This document shows positions 32,751-42,789 of a stretch of 49,909 nt of DNA, piece after piece. The position numbers were made by a program, and so were the translations under genes. This DNA is from Candidatus Peribacteraceae bacterium (GTDB taxonomy: Bacteria; Patescibacteriota; Gracilibacteria; Peribacterales; Peribacteraceae), in the NCBI GenBank assembly GCA_028718905.1, contig JAQUKV010000010.1, positions 1 to 49,909 of the forward strand. Reading direction: 5' to 3'. Below the pieces are notes generated by a model. It had not been told where the DNA came from. It saw only the letters and a list, made by a program, of their open reading frames with translations, and ran no database searches. Each line of letters starts with the position of its first letter. Position 1 is the stretch's first letter.

Positions 32751-33296
32751 ATGGGAAAACAGGATCCGAATGCAGGTCGCAACTGGTACGTCGTACACAC
32801 CTATGCGGGCTATGAAGATGCCGTGCGTCAGGCCATTCTGCAGCGCGTGGAATCTTTCGGCATGCAGGATTACGTCATTGACGTGCGCGTTCCCAAAGAA
32901 AAGCAGCTCACGTTCAAGAAGGGCGAGCCGGTAGAAGAGGAGCGCAAGCTTTTCCCCGGGTACGTGCTGGTCGACATGATCGTCACGGACGAGAGCTGGT
33001 ACCTCGTGCGCAACACGCCCAACGTCACGGGCTTCGTGGGCTCGGGCAATATTCCGGTTCCTGTCACGCCAGAGGAATTCGGCATTATCGAGCGGCGGGT
33101 CGGCGAACAGGAGGCCAAGTACAAATCCGACTTCCAGATCGGCGATCTCGTGATTATCATCGACGGCCCGTTCAAGAACTACGAGGCCTCCGTCTCGGCC
33201 GTCGACGTGAACAAAGGCAAGCTCACCGTAATGGTGCTGATCTTCGACCGCGAAACCCCGGTCGAACTGGACTTCACGCAGGTGAAGAAGAAGTGA
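32751..33296 (+). CDS. nusG: Transcription factor NusG
   Basis: 181 residues, the full bacterial NusG. It binds RNA polymerase and links it to Rho or to the ribosome. Seen: NWYVVHTYAGYEDAVRQAI (16-34), the NGN-domain FPGYVLVDMIVTDESWYLVRNTPNVTGFVG (in two parts), and the KOW domain FQIGDLVIIIDGPFKNYEASV near 131-151. It follows secE by 51 bp. The gene after it is a convergent hypothetical, so the usual rplK-rplA-rplJ-rplL run is broken here. Confidence 0.97.
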   Translation: MGKQDPNAGRNWYVVHTYAGYEDAVRQAILQRVESFGMQDYVIDVRVPKEKQLTFKKGEPVEEERKLFPGYVLVDMIVTDESWYLVRNTPNVTGFVGSGNIPVPVTPEEFGIIERRVGEQEAKYKSDFQIGDLVIIIDGPFKNYEASVSAVDVNKGKLTVMVLIFDRETPVELDFTQVKKK

Positions 33297-33306
33297 GATC
33301 GCCTGC

Positions 33307-33696
33307 TCAGCGCGGATCGCCGAAATCCCGCGGCAGCAACACAAGAACCCCGTTGACCGATTCCTGATCAATGAGCTCTGTTTCCCCGTTACGAAAGACG
33401 AAATCGAACACGCGTAGTTTCTCAACTTCAACCGCCGTGAGGATGACCGGCCTGTTTTGAACGTCGGACCGCGCTATCGGACGGCCCTGTCTGTAGACCC
33501 TCACGACGTCGTTCCACCCGAATGCCTCCCTGCTGATTTCGCCGGATTCCCATCCGGCAGCAAGCTCGCGCCACGCGCGAGACTCGAGAACTGGATGCGC
33601 GCTCCGTCTGACCAGTGCTTCAATTTCTGACACGGTATTCAGTTTAGCGGGTACCTCAAGAAGACAATCGGGATGAAGAGGCTCTTCAATCATCAT
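33307..33696 (-). CDS. Hypothetical soluble protein
   Basis: 129 residues, no family recognised. It is acidic and globular, with AHPVLESRAWRELAAGWESG in the first half and a beta-rich second half (RPVILTAVEVEKLRVFDFVF). No signal peptide or membrane helix. The promoter places the message start at the first or second Met (both ATG codons are adjacent, 33694-33696 and 33691-33693), so it is probably leaderless. It converges on nusG with a 10-bp gap. No function inferred. Confidence 0.62.
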   Translation of the reverse strand: MMIEEPLHPDCLLEVPAKLNTVSEIEALVRRSAHPVLESRAWRELAAGWESGEISREAFGWNDVVRVYRQGRPIARSDVQNRPVILTAVEVEKLRVFDFVFRNGETELIDQESVNGVLVLLPRDFGDPR

Positions 33697-33701
33697 AGAA
33701 T

Positions 33702-33730
33702 ATTATACAATATTTCAAAGATATTCACAA
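33702..33730 (-). promoter_or_regulatory. Promoter with leaderless start
   Basis: Minus strand: -35 TTGTGA (33725-33730), 17-bp spacer, -10 TATAAT (33702-33707), 5 nt to the ATG at 33696. It shares the 12-mer ATTATACAATAT with the promoter at 13399-13427. Confidence 0.72.
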
Positions 33731-33809
33731 ACACCCGTTCACTTCGCAATGATGAGATGCTGCGCCCATCCCCCTTCCTTCCAAGCACTGCATCCTGCAT
33801 ACTGCGTAC

Positions 33810-34079
33810 ATGCCAGCCCGCCACATCCTGATCGACGGCTACGTCCAAGGAGTCAATTTCCGTCACGAGGCAAAAGCCAAAGCCGATGCCCTCAAGCTTA
33901 CGGGCTGGGTGCGCAACAATGACGACGGTTCGCTCGAGATGCACATAGAAGGAAGAGCGGATGCCCTGCAACAATTCGAGCAGTGGTGCCAACGGGGGCC
34001 GCAGCCTGCGCGAGTGGAAGCGATGAAGGTGAAGGACGACATCGAAGACTACGGCAAAGGCTTCGTCGTGCAGATGTAA
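33810..34079 (+). CDS. acyP: Acylphosphatase
   Basis: 89 residues, the standard length. It hydrolyses acyl-phosphates such as 1,3-bisphosphoglycerate. Seen: GYVQGVNFRHEAKAKADAL with catalytic Arg18 in the phosphate loop, and GWVRNNDDGSLEMHIEG with catalytic Asn36. QGVNFR replaces the usual QGVGFR; the loop backbone may still work. CATACT lies 6 nt before the ATG with no SD, again a leaderless layout. It is a single-gene unit, convergent with murJ. Confidence 0.92.
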   Translation: MPARHILIDGYVQGVNFRHEAKAKADALKLTGWVRNNDDGSLEMHIEGRADALQQFEQWCQRGPQPARVEAMKVKDDIEDYGKGFVVQM

Positions 34080-34104
34080 GAACGCAGCAGGAACCGGCGC
34101 AATG

Positions 34105-35409
34105 TTACGATGCGGTCACCGGTTTATGCGGCAGCAGAAGCGCCAGTCCCGCCATCTGCACCACATGGCCCAACGTATAGCCGAGGGGAAGGCTGAATAC
34201 TCCGATCGCGGGGGCGAACCACCAGGCGACCGCAACCGCCACCACGGCATTCACCACATTGAAGATCGCAGGTCTGGTCGTATCCTTGAGAGCGAAGTAG
34301 GCGCGCGAGAACAGATGGTTCAGACTCTCGAAGGGAATGCTGAACGCGTAGAGCGTGAGGCAGATAGAGAAAAGCGCAGCCTGACGCTCAAGATGCACCA
34401 GCCAGACGGCAACGGGCGTCAGGAGAACGAGTGCAATCGCGCCGGGAATGGTAAGGGCAAGGAGGTACAGAATCCCCTTGCGCAGATACACGCCGTAGCG
34501 GTGCCACTCCCCTTTCGCGGCGGACTGGCTTAAGAGCGAGAAGATGGAGAGTGCCAGCGCAATGCCCGAAACGCCGATGATCACGGACTGGAAATTGCGC
34601 GTGTACGCGTTGACCGTCACCGAACCGGCCGGCATGCCCGACGCAATGCCATCAAATATGAGGAGCTCGACGTAGAGCATGGCGAGCGCGATCATGCGCG
34701 GAATCATGAGGAGCCCCAGCTGCCCGATGTCGGGATGCCACAGCATGAAGCGCGGCCGGTAGCCCCGCCAGAGCAGTGCGGCCAGTCGTGCGAACATGCA
34801 GACCACGGCGCCGATCACCGTCCCCAGCATGGGCCCCGCCTGCCCGTACACGGGCGTGAGCCAGAGCGTTCCGGCGATCGTCCCGAGGGTATAGAGAATC
34901 GGAGCGAGGCCGTACACCCAGAAACGCTGCACGGTGAGCAGGTACTGTCCGTACGCATTCGCAAAGACGAAGAGGAAATTGATGAGCAGCGCCAGCCGCG
35001 CGAACCGGATGTAGAGCGCGAGATCCCCCCCCGTGAACTGCGTAAGGTGCGGCGCGATCCAGGGCATCAGCGCCGTGAGCATGAGGGCGATCAAACCGAA
35101 ACCGACGGACGAGATGCAGATCACGCCGTTGAGCAGGCGCTCCATCTCGCGTTCATCGCGGTCGACATGATAGCGTGCGAGCAGGGGGACCAGAGCGACC
35201 GAGAACCCCGCCATGATAAAAATTTGAAACAGGAGATCAGAGGGTCGAAACGAGGCGATGTAGACATCAACGGTACTCAGGCCCGGAAACGTCTGTGCCA
35301 GCAGCCGGTCGCGGATGAGGCCGGCCACCGATGCGCCGAACTGCGTGACGGCCAGCACGGCCGCCCCGCCCAGAATGCGGTGCTGGAAACGAAGGGCATG
35401 GAAGCGCAT
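34105..35409 (-). CDS. murJ: Lipid II flippase MurJ
   Basis: 434 residues from MRFHALRFQHRILGG; a nine-residue longer frame exists. MurJ (MOP superfamily) flips the cell-wall precursor lipid II across the membrane. It has about 12 helices rather than the usual 14. Seen: ASVAGLIRDRLLAQTFPG in the first helices with the conserved R-D-R, DVYIASFRPSDLLFQIFI with the central Asp and Arg, LVPLLARY, and the late SIPFESLNHLFSRAYFALKDTTRPA which is the Y..KDT.TP family segment. The motif set supports MurJ over other MOP transporters. Single-gene unit. Confidence 0.9.
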   Translation of the reverse strand: MRFHALRFQHRILGGAAVLAVTQFGASVAGLIRDRLLAQTFPGLSTVDVYIASFRPSDLLFQIFIMAGFSVALVPLLARYHVDRDEREMERLLNGVICISSVGFGLIALMLTALMPWIAPHLTQFTGGDLALYIRFARLALLINFLFVFANAYGQYLLTVQRFWVYGLAPILYTLGTIAGTLWLTPVYGQAGPMLGTVIGAVVCMFARLAALLWRGYRPRFMLWHPDIGQLGLLMIPRMIALAMLYVELLIFDGIASGMPAGSVTVNAYTRNFQSVIIGVSGIALALSIFSLLSQSAAKGEWHRYGVYLRKGILYLLALTIPGAIALVLLTPVAVWLVHLERQAALFSICLTLYAFSIPFESLNHLFSRAYFALKDTTRPAIFNVVNAVVAVAVAWWFAPAIGVFSLPLGYTLGHVVQMAGLALLLPHKPVTAS

Positions 35410-35501
35410 AGAGGAAGAATAGCAAGGAAGAGCCAAAAAAGCAGCATGATCTCACTGACGTTATCGTTGCGCAACGAGAATAGTTGTAACGAACAGACAA
35501 C

Positions 35502-36305
35502 CTATGGGTACTGTTGCATGTCGTCCAGCACTGCCTGCATGTACTCAATTGTGTTGATTCCCTCCACGATGCGCCGTTTGTACGTTTGTGAATTCTGGAG
35601 CATGAAGGAAGGTGCAACGTAAATACTCGAATCCGTCTGGGCATTGACTTTGTCCTGCAACACATAGTCATAGAGCTGCTCTTGTTCGATACATGACTGC
35701 AACTGGGCAGAATCAGCTCCCACCTGTTTGGCCGTATCAAGCAAAACGCTCATGGGAAGCAAGCTTCCGATGTTTTTTGGACTCATGAGTGCATCCATGT
35801 ACGCCCAGAATCCATCATTACCCAATTGCTGTGTGATACATTCTGTCGCTTGCGCTGCACGATAATCATTCTGATTATCGGTGCCGGGATAGTGACGGAA
35901 CACCCAATGCATACGATTCTTGTTTTTCTCCTGAAACTGGACCAGTTTGGGATACATCAACTGAGTATACAAGCTTGAAAGTGCTGCATACTGCACGACC
36001 ACAATCTCAGTGTCACGGTCACCCCTGATGTGCTCATCGGATTCCACGTCAGTAAGAAACACCAGCGGATCAGGCTCAGAAGGCAGGGGTTTGGTCTCGG
36101 TGTATTGGGCGACATCCTCAAACTGCTTAAGATCAGGCTGGGCCACGGGCGCAAGCAGTTCTACAGGCGGCTGCTCGGGGGCGGCGCCGCGAAAGGGCTC
36201 TTCGCCTCCAATGAGCCACTCGGCAAAAAAATAGCCGCCGATCAGCACCAGCAGACAGAGCGCGACAATGAACCAGACCTTTGTTCTCTCTTGTGATTCC
36301 ATCAT
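35502..36305 (-). CDS. DsbA/thioredoxin-like membrane-anchored protein without CxxC
   Basis: 267 residues from MMESQERT. A membrane helix (10-31) and a Pro-rich linker lead to a DsbA-type domain (about 88-260). The fold pattern is clear: DEHIRGDRDTEIVVVQY (90-106), WVFRHYPGTDNQN, AAQATECITQQLGNDGFWAYMD, and the cis-Pro loop VAPSFML. But where the family has D-F-x-C-P-Y-C, this protein reads ALSSLYT, so both active cysteines are gone (Ser111 and Thr114). It cannot act as a thiol oxidoreductase by the usual mechanism. It could bind folding substrates as a chaperone. It lies divergent to two cysteine-rich surface proteins. GC content is lower than in core genes. Confidence 0.82.
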   Translation of the reverse strand: MMESQERTKVWFIVALCLLVLIGGYFFAEWLIGGEEPFRGAAPEQPPVELLAPVAQPDLKQFEDVAQYTETKPLPSEPDPLVFLTDVESDEHIRGDRDTEIVVVQYAALSSLYTQLMYPKLVQFQEKNKNRMHWVFRHYPGTDNQNDYRAAQATECITQQLGNDGFWAYMDALMSPKNIGSLLPMSVLLDTAKQVGADSAQLQSCIEQEQLYDYVLQDKVNAQTDSSIYVAPSFMLQNSQTYKRRIVEGINTIEYMQAVLDDMQQYP

Positions 36306-36493
36306 ACGTCCTAGAGCGTACGAGAAGATCACACACTCGCCTAGACGCCACGACTTGACTGCGGTACTTCCTATTCACGGATAGTATTTCGAACAAGCGA
36401 GAACACAAGAAAATGAATATGCAATTTATTATCGCCAATGCAAGATCAGTCATGTGCGTCTCGCAGCGGTGCACTGGTAGTCTTCCTTTAATT

Positions 36494-39400
36494 ATGCGAC
36501 AGCTGCTGGGACGCATCACCGTTGGGATAACGCTAAGTGTCGTGCTGTTACTCGTCCTTCAGCAAAGTATCTCCGACAAGACGCCACAAACACGTCTGAA
36601 CGCAGAGCTTATTTCTGCATTCGATTGCCCTGAGGGATCAGATGCGTTCCGCTGCCTCTGCAATCCGCAAACTCTTGCAGACAAAGAAGGTATTTCACTC
36701 GAAGATGCCAAAAATTTCACAGTCTATTGCTGCGCGGACGAGGAAAAAGCGTTCCTCGATCGCATGAAAGATACAACAAACCCCCAAGAGGCCGATAAGG
36801 CATATCAAGAGCTGATGACGTTTCTGCAGGAGTACCAGAAAACAGAAGGCGACGAAAAGAATCGGGAAGAATGGTTGAAAACAAACTGCGGAACAGATTC
36901 ATGTGAGGGCTGTAACAAGTATGTCGAACTCAGTGGAGGGAGCGCGGGGAGCAATCCTTCCTCCCAGAACACATCCTCTGAAGGAGGAGGATCGTCCGGT
37001 GGAGGTGCTTCCACGGGGGGCGGGGGTTCATCTGCAGGAGGAGGCGGCGATAAAAGTTCCGCAGGTAGAGGCAGATCCAGTGCCGGAGGATCGAGTTCTA
37101 GTGAAGAAGGATTGAGTTCCAGTGAAGAAGAAAGTTCCAGTTCAATAGGTGCATCGAGCAGAGGGGGGGCAGGTTCCAGCCTCCCAGCCGGTAGCAGCTC
37201 CAGCGCAGGCAACAGCTCATCAGGAGATAATTCCAGTTCAAGCGAAGGTAGTTCCAGCAGCGAAGACTCTTCTTCTTCTTCTTCTTCCTCTGAGGAGAGC
37301 TCCAGCAGCAGTGACTCCTTCTCATCGAAGAATGCGTACTTCGTCATCTGCGACAAGGTGGACCCCGTCGGTTACTGTTGTGCTATTCCCACCACTGACA
37401 ATAACCTGAAGTGCGAGAAGCCCATTCGCCCCGATGGCTGCGAATCCACAGGTACAGATCCTGGCAGGGGGGACAACAAGAAAGGAAAGTGGTTCCTTGC
37501 GTCCGCTACGGGCAGAGAATCGGACAATGCCAAGAACAGCTGCAAGGCCACCGGAGGTCCGTCCGCAAACAACAACCCAGTCGAGTGCAAGCCCACCTGT
37601 GGAGATGGTGAGGTGAACGAAGCAGACGGCGAAGAATGCGATGAAGGAAAATCCAATGAAGAATCCGATAAAAAAGCAAAGAACCTGACGAAGGCTGACA
37701 TCTGCACCGGCCCGAACTGCCAAAAGCCGTTCAATATCCCCGGGGCAATCTCGCACACCGCTCCCCCACTCAAGGATCCTGATGCGGAGCACAATCTTGG
37801 TAACGCATGGCTGCAGAATCTGGTGGACACCACCTGCACCAGCAAATGTAAAAATACCCCCAAGACTGCCTGTGAAATCGCAAAAAACAAGTTAGACGGC
37901 CTTGGCGGAGCCGAGAGACGCTATCAGGCCCTCAAGATGGAAACCTGCTGGTATCCGGAGGATGACGGCTGGGTACGGAACGGTAATTGGGGAGAGCTGG
38001 ATCAAGAAGTGACTGATCTGGATGGCGGCATCATGACTCCACTGAACAAATACGAAAGCTCACGTTTCCTCAAGGGATACAACGTTGCCCTCCGCTTCGG
38101 CGCCCCGCGCGGCGTGCTTGAGGGAGAACAGGCGGCTCTTCCGCAATCCCTGGGCCGGTTCATGTACGCGTCCCTGCTTGTGGCGGATGAAAAAATGGAA
38201 GGAAACCCTACCAATGCAAATAATGGAGAAAAGAATCCGGAAAAACCAGTGGACACCAATAAACCGCTCTGCGCAGAACTGGGGGAAAAATGCACTTCGG
38301 GCAGCGTGCAGGGGTGCACGTCTGATCTTGATTGTGCCAACAATGTTGGGGTAAACCAAGTTTGTTACAAAGCTATGGGAGGAAACGATTTCAAGATTTG
38401 CACCGTTAATGATGACTGTCCGAACAAGTCAGGGCTCTGCGGCCGCAAGTACCCTCCTTGTTGTGATGCTGGCATGCAGGCTCCCGCCAATCCGAACAGA
38501 GAGATGGAATGCAAGTCGTATGATGTGAAAAACGGTGTCCAGACCACTTTCCGTTGCGTCGTCGGAAAAAGAGAGCAAGGAGGCGGAGGGGGAGCCGGCT
38601 TGACTGGCTACAACCCTCCCAATCTCGGAGATGGCCGGCAGGCTGGAGGAGGAGGCAGCAAATCTTCGTCCAAGTCTTCCAGTAGCAAATCATCCAGTCA
38701 GTCTTCCGGTATGAGTGGAAGTGACGGTTCCGGGGGCAGTAACGGCTCAGGGGGAAGTAGTGGCGGATCGAACGGAAGCACTGGTTCTGACAGTAGCAGT
38801 TCCGGCGGGAGCAGCAAGAGTAGTAGAAGTAGTGGCATGCCGGAGTGCTGCAAGTACCAGAATCCCGTCTTCAATGCTCTCACCGGAGAGTGGTTCTGCC
38901 AGAAGGGAGAGTTGCTCGACGGAATGTGCCGCGACTGCTCCGCATGTTTCAGCAGTAGCAGTTCCCGAAGCTCCAGTCTTCAGGATTGCTGCCGGTACAC
39001 CAACTCGATCGTCAATGGAGAGACGGGAGAAATCTTCTGTCAGGACGGCGAGCTGCAACCCGACGGCCGGTGCCGCAACTGCAATGCCTGCTACTCAAGC
39101 AGCCGCTCCTCGCGCTCCTCATCCGCCAGTCGTTCCCGCAAGTGCGGTAATGCACTCATCGAGATCGGCGAAGATTGTGACAACGGCAGCATCTGCGGAG
39201 CCGGCGACGCTGCCGGCCGCTGCTGCTCCGAAAATGCCGACTGCTCCGTCTATCGCGGTCCGTGTATCGGAGGCTTTTGCTCCACCAAGACGACTGTTAC
39301 GTGCGGAAGCGACGGGGATTGCATTGAGGAGTACCCCTGTGTATTTGACAGCGCTTCGGATCCTACCTGTTCCACGCAGTGTAAGAGAACAACCGGTTCA

Positions 39401-40576
39401 TCGAGTTCCCATGCCTCTGCCTCCTTCTCCTCGTCCTCATCGTCATCGACTTCCTCCTCTTCCAGCTCCACTCCGCCCTTCTGCGGAAACGGAGTCGTGA
39501 ATTCCGGTGAGCAGTGCGACGACGGAAACCAGATGATCGGCGACGGCTGCAATGCCTCCTGTCGCAGAGAGTCCACCCACGGACAGCCGGTTTGTGGAAA
39601 CGGTGTACAGGAAATTTACGAACAGTGCGACGACGGCAATCTGCAGGCGGGCGACGGATGTGACGTTCGCTGCCGCCTCGAATCCACGGTGATCACCGGA
39701 ACGCCGCAATGCGGCGACGGTCGGCTGAATCCCGGCGAGGAGTGTGACGACGGCAACCGCCGAGATTTCGACGGCTGCTCAGCCACCTGCTTCCTGGAGA
39801 AGGGTTCCTGCGGCGACGGCATCATCCAGCAAGCCCTCGGCGAACAGTGCGAGCCCTCCCTCGCGCGCCCGCCCGCCGAGTCCGTTCCGTACGGCTGCGG
39901 CATCAATTGCCGCTTTACCCTTAATTTCTGCGGCAACGGCCTCCTTGATCCGGGCGAACAGTGCGACGCCGGCTCCCGGCTCAACAGTAATCAGCCCGAT
40001 GCTCTCTGCCGCACAGATTGTTCCCTGCCACGCTGCGGCGACAGAATCATGGACAGCGGTGAGCAGTGTGACGACGGTAATAACAAGAGCGGAGACGGCT
40101 GCGACAGGTTCTGCCTGCGTGAAGGGGGCGCTCCGGGAAGCGTGTGCGGCAACGGTCGGCTGGAGTCCGGGGAGGAGTGTGACGACGGCAACCGCGTGAT
40201 CGGAGACGGCTGCAATGCCTCCTGCCGCAAAGAGCCCGCCTGCGAACCCGCAAACCGCACCTGCGGCGACGGCATCCGGGGCTGTCTGGAAGAATGTGAC
40301 GATGGCAATCGCGCGAACGGAGACGGCTGCTCGGCAACCTGCCGTCTGGAAGGCCCGTCGAGTTCGATGATCGCCGCCAGCAGCAGCCCGCAGTTGCCGC
40401 AGCAACAAGCCTCTGTCGCCTCCAAAGGCCCACAATTGGCCATCCTTCGCGCCTACTCTCTCGCCACTTCGCGTACACAATCGATTCCGGGCCAGACCGG
40501 CCCGGCCGCCGTTGCCGTCATGGCCGCTGGCGCAGCTGCAGGATTCTCCTGGATGCGTCAAAAGCGGAAGCGGTGA
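36494..40576 (+). CDS. Large cysteine-rich surface protein with DUF4215 repeats (1)
   Basis: 1360 residues from [11 protein letters not shown], chosen because it gives a clean signal helix; the frame is open to a start at 36413. [17 protein letters not shown] module (about 75-90) is followed by long Ser/Gly/Glu tracts (about 160-280), a CYS-rich globular middle with [16 protein letters not shown] and [12 protein letters not shown], two CCKY/CCRY...C..C repeats (near 800 and 840), and at the end eight tandem DUF4215 units of about 32 residues such as [16 protein letters not shown]...GDGCNASC. The C-terminus reads [20 protein letters not shown] then MRQKRKR: a short motif, a membrane helix and a basic tail, as in wall-sorting signals. 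Likely displayed on the cell surface and held by disulfides. Confidence 0.88.
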   Translation: MRQLLGRITVGITLSVVLLLVLQQSISDKTPQTRLNAELISAFDCPEGSDAFRCLCNPQTLADKEGISLEDAKNFTVYCCADEEKAFLDRMKDTTNPQEADKAYQELMTFLQEYQKTEGDEKNREEWLKTNCGTDSCEGCNKYVELSGGSAGSNPSSQNTSSEGGGSSGGGASTGGGGSSAGGGGDKSSAGRGRSSAGGSSSSEEGLSSSEEESSSSIGASSRGGAGSSLPAGSSSSAGNSSSGDNSSSSEGSSSSEDSSSSSSSSEESSSSSDSFSSKNAYFVICDKVDPVGYCCAIPTTDNNLKCEKPIRPDGCESTGTDPGRGDNKKGKWFLASATGRESDNAKNSCKATGGPSANNNPVECKPTCGDGEVNEADGEECDEGKSNEESDKKAKNLTKADICTGPNCQKPFNIPGAISHTAPPLKDPDAEHNLGNAWLQNLVDTTCTSKCKNTPKTACEIAKNKLDGLGGAERRYQALKMETCWYPEDDGWVRNGNWGELDQEVTDLDGGIMTPLNKYESSRFLKGYNVALRFGAPRGVLEGEQAALPQSLGRFMYASLLVADEKMEGNPTNANNGEKNPEKPVDTNKPLCAELGEKCTSGSVQGCTSDLDCANNVGVNQVCYKAMGGNDFKICTVNDDCPNKSGLCGRKYPPCCDAGMQAPANPNREMECKSYDVKNGVQTTFRCVVGKREQGGGGGAGLTGYNPPNLGDGRQAGGGGSKSSSKSSSSKSSSQSSGMSGSDGSGGSNGSGGSSGGSNGSTGSDSSSSGGSSKSSRSSGMPECCKYQNPVFNALTGEWFCQKGELLDGMCRDCSACFSSSSSRSSSLQDCCRYTNSIVNGETGEIFCQDGELQPDGRCRNCNACYSSSRSSRSSSASRSRKCGNALIEIGEDCDNGSICGAGDAAGRCCSENADCSVYRGPCIGGFCSTKTTVTCGSDGDCIEEYPCVFDSASDPTCSTQCKRTTGSSSSHASASFSSSSSSSTSSSSSSTPPFCGNGVVNSGEQCDDGNQMIGDGCNASCRRESTHGQPVCGNGVQEIYEQCDDGNLQAGDGCDVRCRLESTVITGTPQCGDGRLNPGEECDDGNRRDFDGCSATCFLEKGSCGDGIIQQALGEQCEPSLARPPAESVPYGCGINCRFTLNFCGNGLLDPGEQCDAGSRLNSNQPDALCRTDCSLPRCGDRIMDSGEQCDDGNNKSGDGCDRFCLREGGAPGSVCGNGRLESGEECDDGNRVIGDGCNASCRKEPACEPANRTCGDGIRGCLEECDDGNRANGDGCSATCRLEGPSSSMIAASSSPQLPQQQASVASKGPQLAILRAYSLATSRTQSIPGQTGPAAVAVMAAGAAAGFSWMRQKRKR

Positions 40577-40603
40577 ACGACCATCTCCAGTTTCTCGCTC
40601 TGC

Positions 40604-42769
40604 ATGTCAACCTCCTCCTTTCTCCGGCGCGTTCTGCTTCCCACCGTGGTGCTGGGAGTGCTCGTCGGAGTGCTCACATGGGATCCTGCGATTGAGATGC
40701 CTCAATGGAAAGCTCAGGTGACTTCGAGTGAAATTTCCTCAGCCGCCCTCGAAAGTTCCTCGAGCACATCCGCAGCATCTGTCGATTGTTCCCCCTGCCA
40801 GCCTGACATCTGCACCGTCTGTGCCGTGCAGGAAAATTGCGTGGCAAGCCCCAATTATCCCGGACAGTATCGGTGCGTTCCCGAAACGGAACCTTCATCA
40901 GAATGGCTGGAATGCTGTCAGGGAACCGGTACGGGATCTTCCGTAACCTCTGTTCCGTCGTCGGCGGCCAGCATCTCTTCTATAGACTCGACCGCTTCAA
41001 TTTCCAGCATGCAATCCTCCGCGGAAGTTAGCTCCCAAGTCTCCTCTTCCGCCCTGCAGTCCTCCGCATCTTCCTCATCGGCCGGCTCTGCGCCGAACGG
41101 CTCCGTCATCGGCCTCGAAGCGGGGTTCTGCGCACAGGTCAAGCCGGACTCCGAAACCGGTCTGAAACTGGTGTACTGCTGTCTGGATGAGGGACTCATC
41201 TACCAGAAGGAGGCCAGCCCGCAGGAATTCGAGCAGTTTTTCTCGCTCTTGAAGCGACTCGAGACCATGTCGGCCAAAGAAGCAAAATCCATATTCGAAG
41301 CCACTTACGACAGCAGCATCCACAAGAAATACGGCTGGACATCGCTCTGCGGCAAACAGATTCCGTGTGACGTCTGTTCACAGGATCACATCTGCGGCAA
41401 CGGTGTGGTTGAAGCCCAGGAGCAGTGTGACGAGGGACCGCGCAATTCCGATGAAACCCCTGATGTCTGCCGCCTGGCTTGCACCTTTCCCAAATGCGGG
41501 GACAGCGTCATCGACCGTCAGAAGGGGGAAGAATGCGACGACGGGAAATTCAACGGCAATCAGCCCAACCATTGTCGGACCGATTGCAAACTGCCCTACT
41601 GCGGCGACGGCATCATTGATGCCCTGATCGGAGAAACCTGCGATGCAGGAAATGGCAATTCGGATTCGACAGCCGACAGCTGCCGGACCGCGTGCCAGTC
41701 CCCCCGATGCGGTGACGGCGTGAAAGATTCCAATGAGCAGTGTGACGACGGCAATCGCGCAGATGGCGACGGTTGTTCCTTCTACTGTGAGACTGAGCAC
41801 AGGCAGGCTTCCTCCGCCTCCGTTCTTTCGGGCATCCGATGCGGCAACGGTCTGCTGGAGCCCGGAGAGGAGTGCGATACCGGTGCCCACAACGCCAATG
41901 TGCCCAACAGCTGCAGGCAGAACTGCGTTCTTTCGCGCTGCGGTGACCGCATTCAGGACAACGGCGAGGAGTGCGACGACGGCAATACGGTGAACGGGGA
42001 TGGCTGCAGCGCCCAGTGCACACGGGAACTCGTGCTTTCCCTGACGAACGTCTGCGGAAACCAGATCATCGATCCGGGGGAGGAGTGTGATGCCGGCAAA
42101 GGCAACACCAACATTCCGGATCACTGCCGGTTCGATTGCCGTTTTCCCGTCTGCGGCGACGACATCAAAGACACCAGTGAGCAGTGTGACGACGGGAATA
42201 CCGTAGACGGTGACGGCTGCTCAATGGACTGCTTCAGCGAATTCTGCGGAGACGGTTTCATGGAGATGGGCGAAGCGTGTGACGACGGGAACCTGATCAG
42301 CGGAGACGGGTGCAGCAGATTATGTCAGAAAGAGATCGGTACGGCTGTTTCGGCGCTCAGAATTGAGAGCGGTTCTCTGGCCTTCCGTCCTGACCGTCCC
42401 CCTCTGCACGGGGTCGCCTCCAGCCGCTCGTCCGCTGCATTCTCACTTCCGGCAGCAGCCCAGAAGTCATCTTCACAGACTGTGCAAGCTCCCGCATCTG
42501 CTAGGGCTGCCTCACAGCCTTCTTCATCAACCGCCTTGGCCGTGACCTCCTCCGCTGCGCTGTCCGCCCCGTCTTCGCTCGGCCCGTCCCCGCAGGTGAT
42601 TTCTTTTCCCATGGCCGGTTCTGTCATCCCCATATCCACGTACTACTACCCGCAGCAAACGGCCTACACAACCCCGTCCCTTAATGATACAGGGCCTGCC
42701 GCCCTGAGCATCGTCGCAATGGGTGCAGCGGCCGGAATGGCGTGGGCACGACGAAAACGAAGGACGTAG
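40604..42769 (+). CDS. Cysteine-rich surface protein with DUF4215 repeats (2)
   Basis: 721 residues, starting 27 bp after its larger neighbour and probably co-transcribed. A signal helix (8-26) leads to Ser tracts, a CSPCQPDICTVCAVQENC cysteine module, and a domain with VYCCLDEGLIYQKEASPQEF that echoes the YCCADEE module of the first protein. About nine DUF4215-type units (CGDGVKDSNEQCDDGNRADG and similar) cover residues 260-580. A Ser/Ala-rich linker follows and the end reads NDTGPAALSIVAMGAAAGMA then WARRKRRT: the same motif, helix and basic tail layout. The two proteins are clear paralogues in their ends and repeats. The role is probably structural or adhesive. Confidence 0.87.
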   Translation: MSTSSFLRRVLLPTVVLGVLVGVLTWDPAIEMPQWKAQVTSSEISSAALESSSSTSAASVDCSPCQPDICTVCAVQENCVASPNYPGQYRCVPETEPSSEWLECCQGTGTGSSVTSVPSSAASISSIDSTASISSMQSSAEVSSQVSSSALQSSASSSSAGSAPNGSVIGLEAGFCAQVKPDSETGLKLVYCCLDEGLIYQKEASPQEFEQFFSLLKRLETMSAKEAKSIFEATYDSSIHKKYGWTSLCGKQIPCDVCSQDHICGNGVVEAQEQCDEGPRNSDETPDVCRLACTFPKCGDSVIDRQKGEECDDGKFNGNQPNHCRTDCKLPYCGDGIIDALIGETCDAGNGNSDSTADSCRTACQSPRCGDGVKDSNEQCDDGNRADGDGCSFYCETEHRQASSASVLSGIRCGNGLLEPGEECDTGAHNANVPNSCRQNCVLSRCGDRIQDNGEECDDGNTVNGDGCSAQCTRELVLSLTNVCGNQIIDPGEECDAGKGNTNIPDHCRFDCRFPVCGDDIKDTSEQCDDGNTVDGDGCSMDCFSEFCGDGFMEMGEACDDGNLISGDGCSRLCQKEIGTAVSALRIESGSLAFRPDRPPLHGVASSRSSAAFSLPAAAQKSSSQTVQAPASARAASQPSSSTALAVTSSAALSAPSSLGPSPQVISFPMAGSVIPISTYYYPQQTAYTTPSLNDTGPAALSIVAMGAAAGMAWARRKRRT

Positions 42770-42789
42770 GACGGAGAATAACATCCGCA

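Noticed and set aside
33693..33992. 99-codon minus-strand frame over the start of acyP
   Set aside because: It covers the acyP gene, whose motifs are certain, and its end runs through the promoter of the neighbouring gene.
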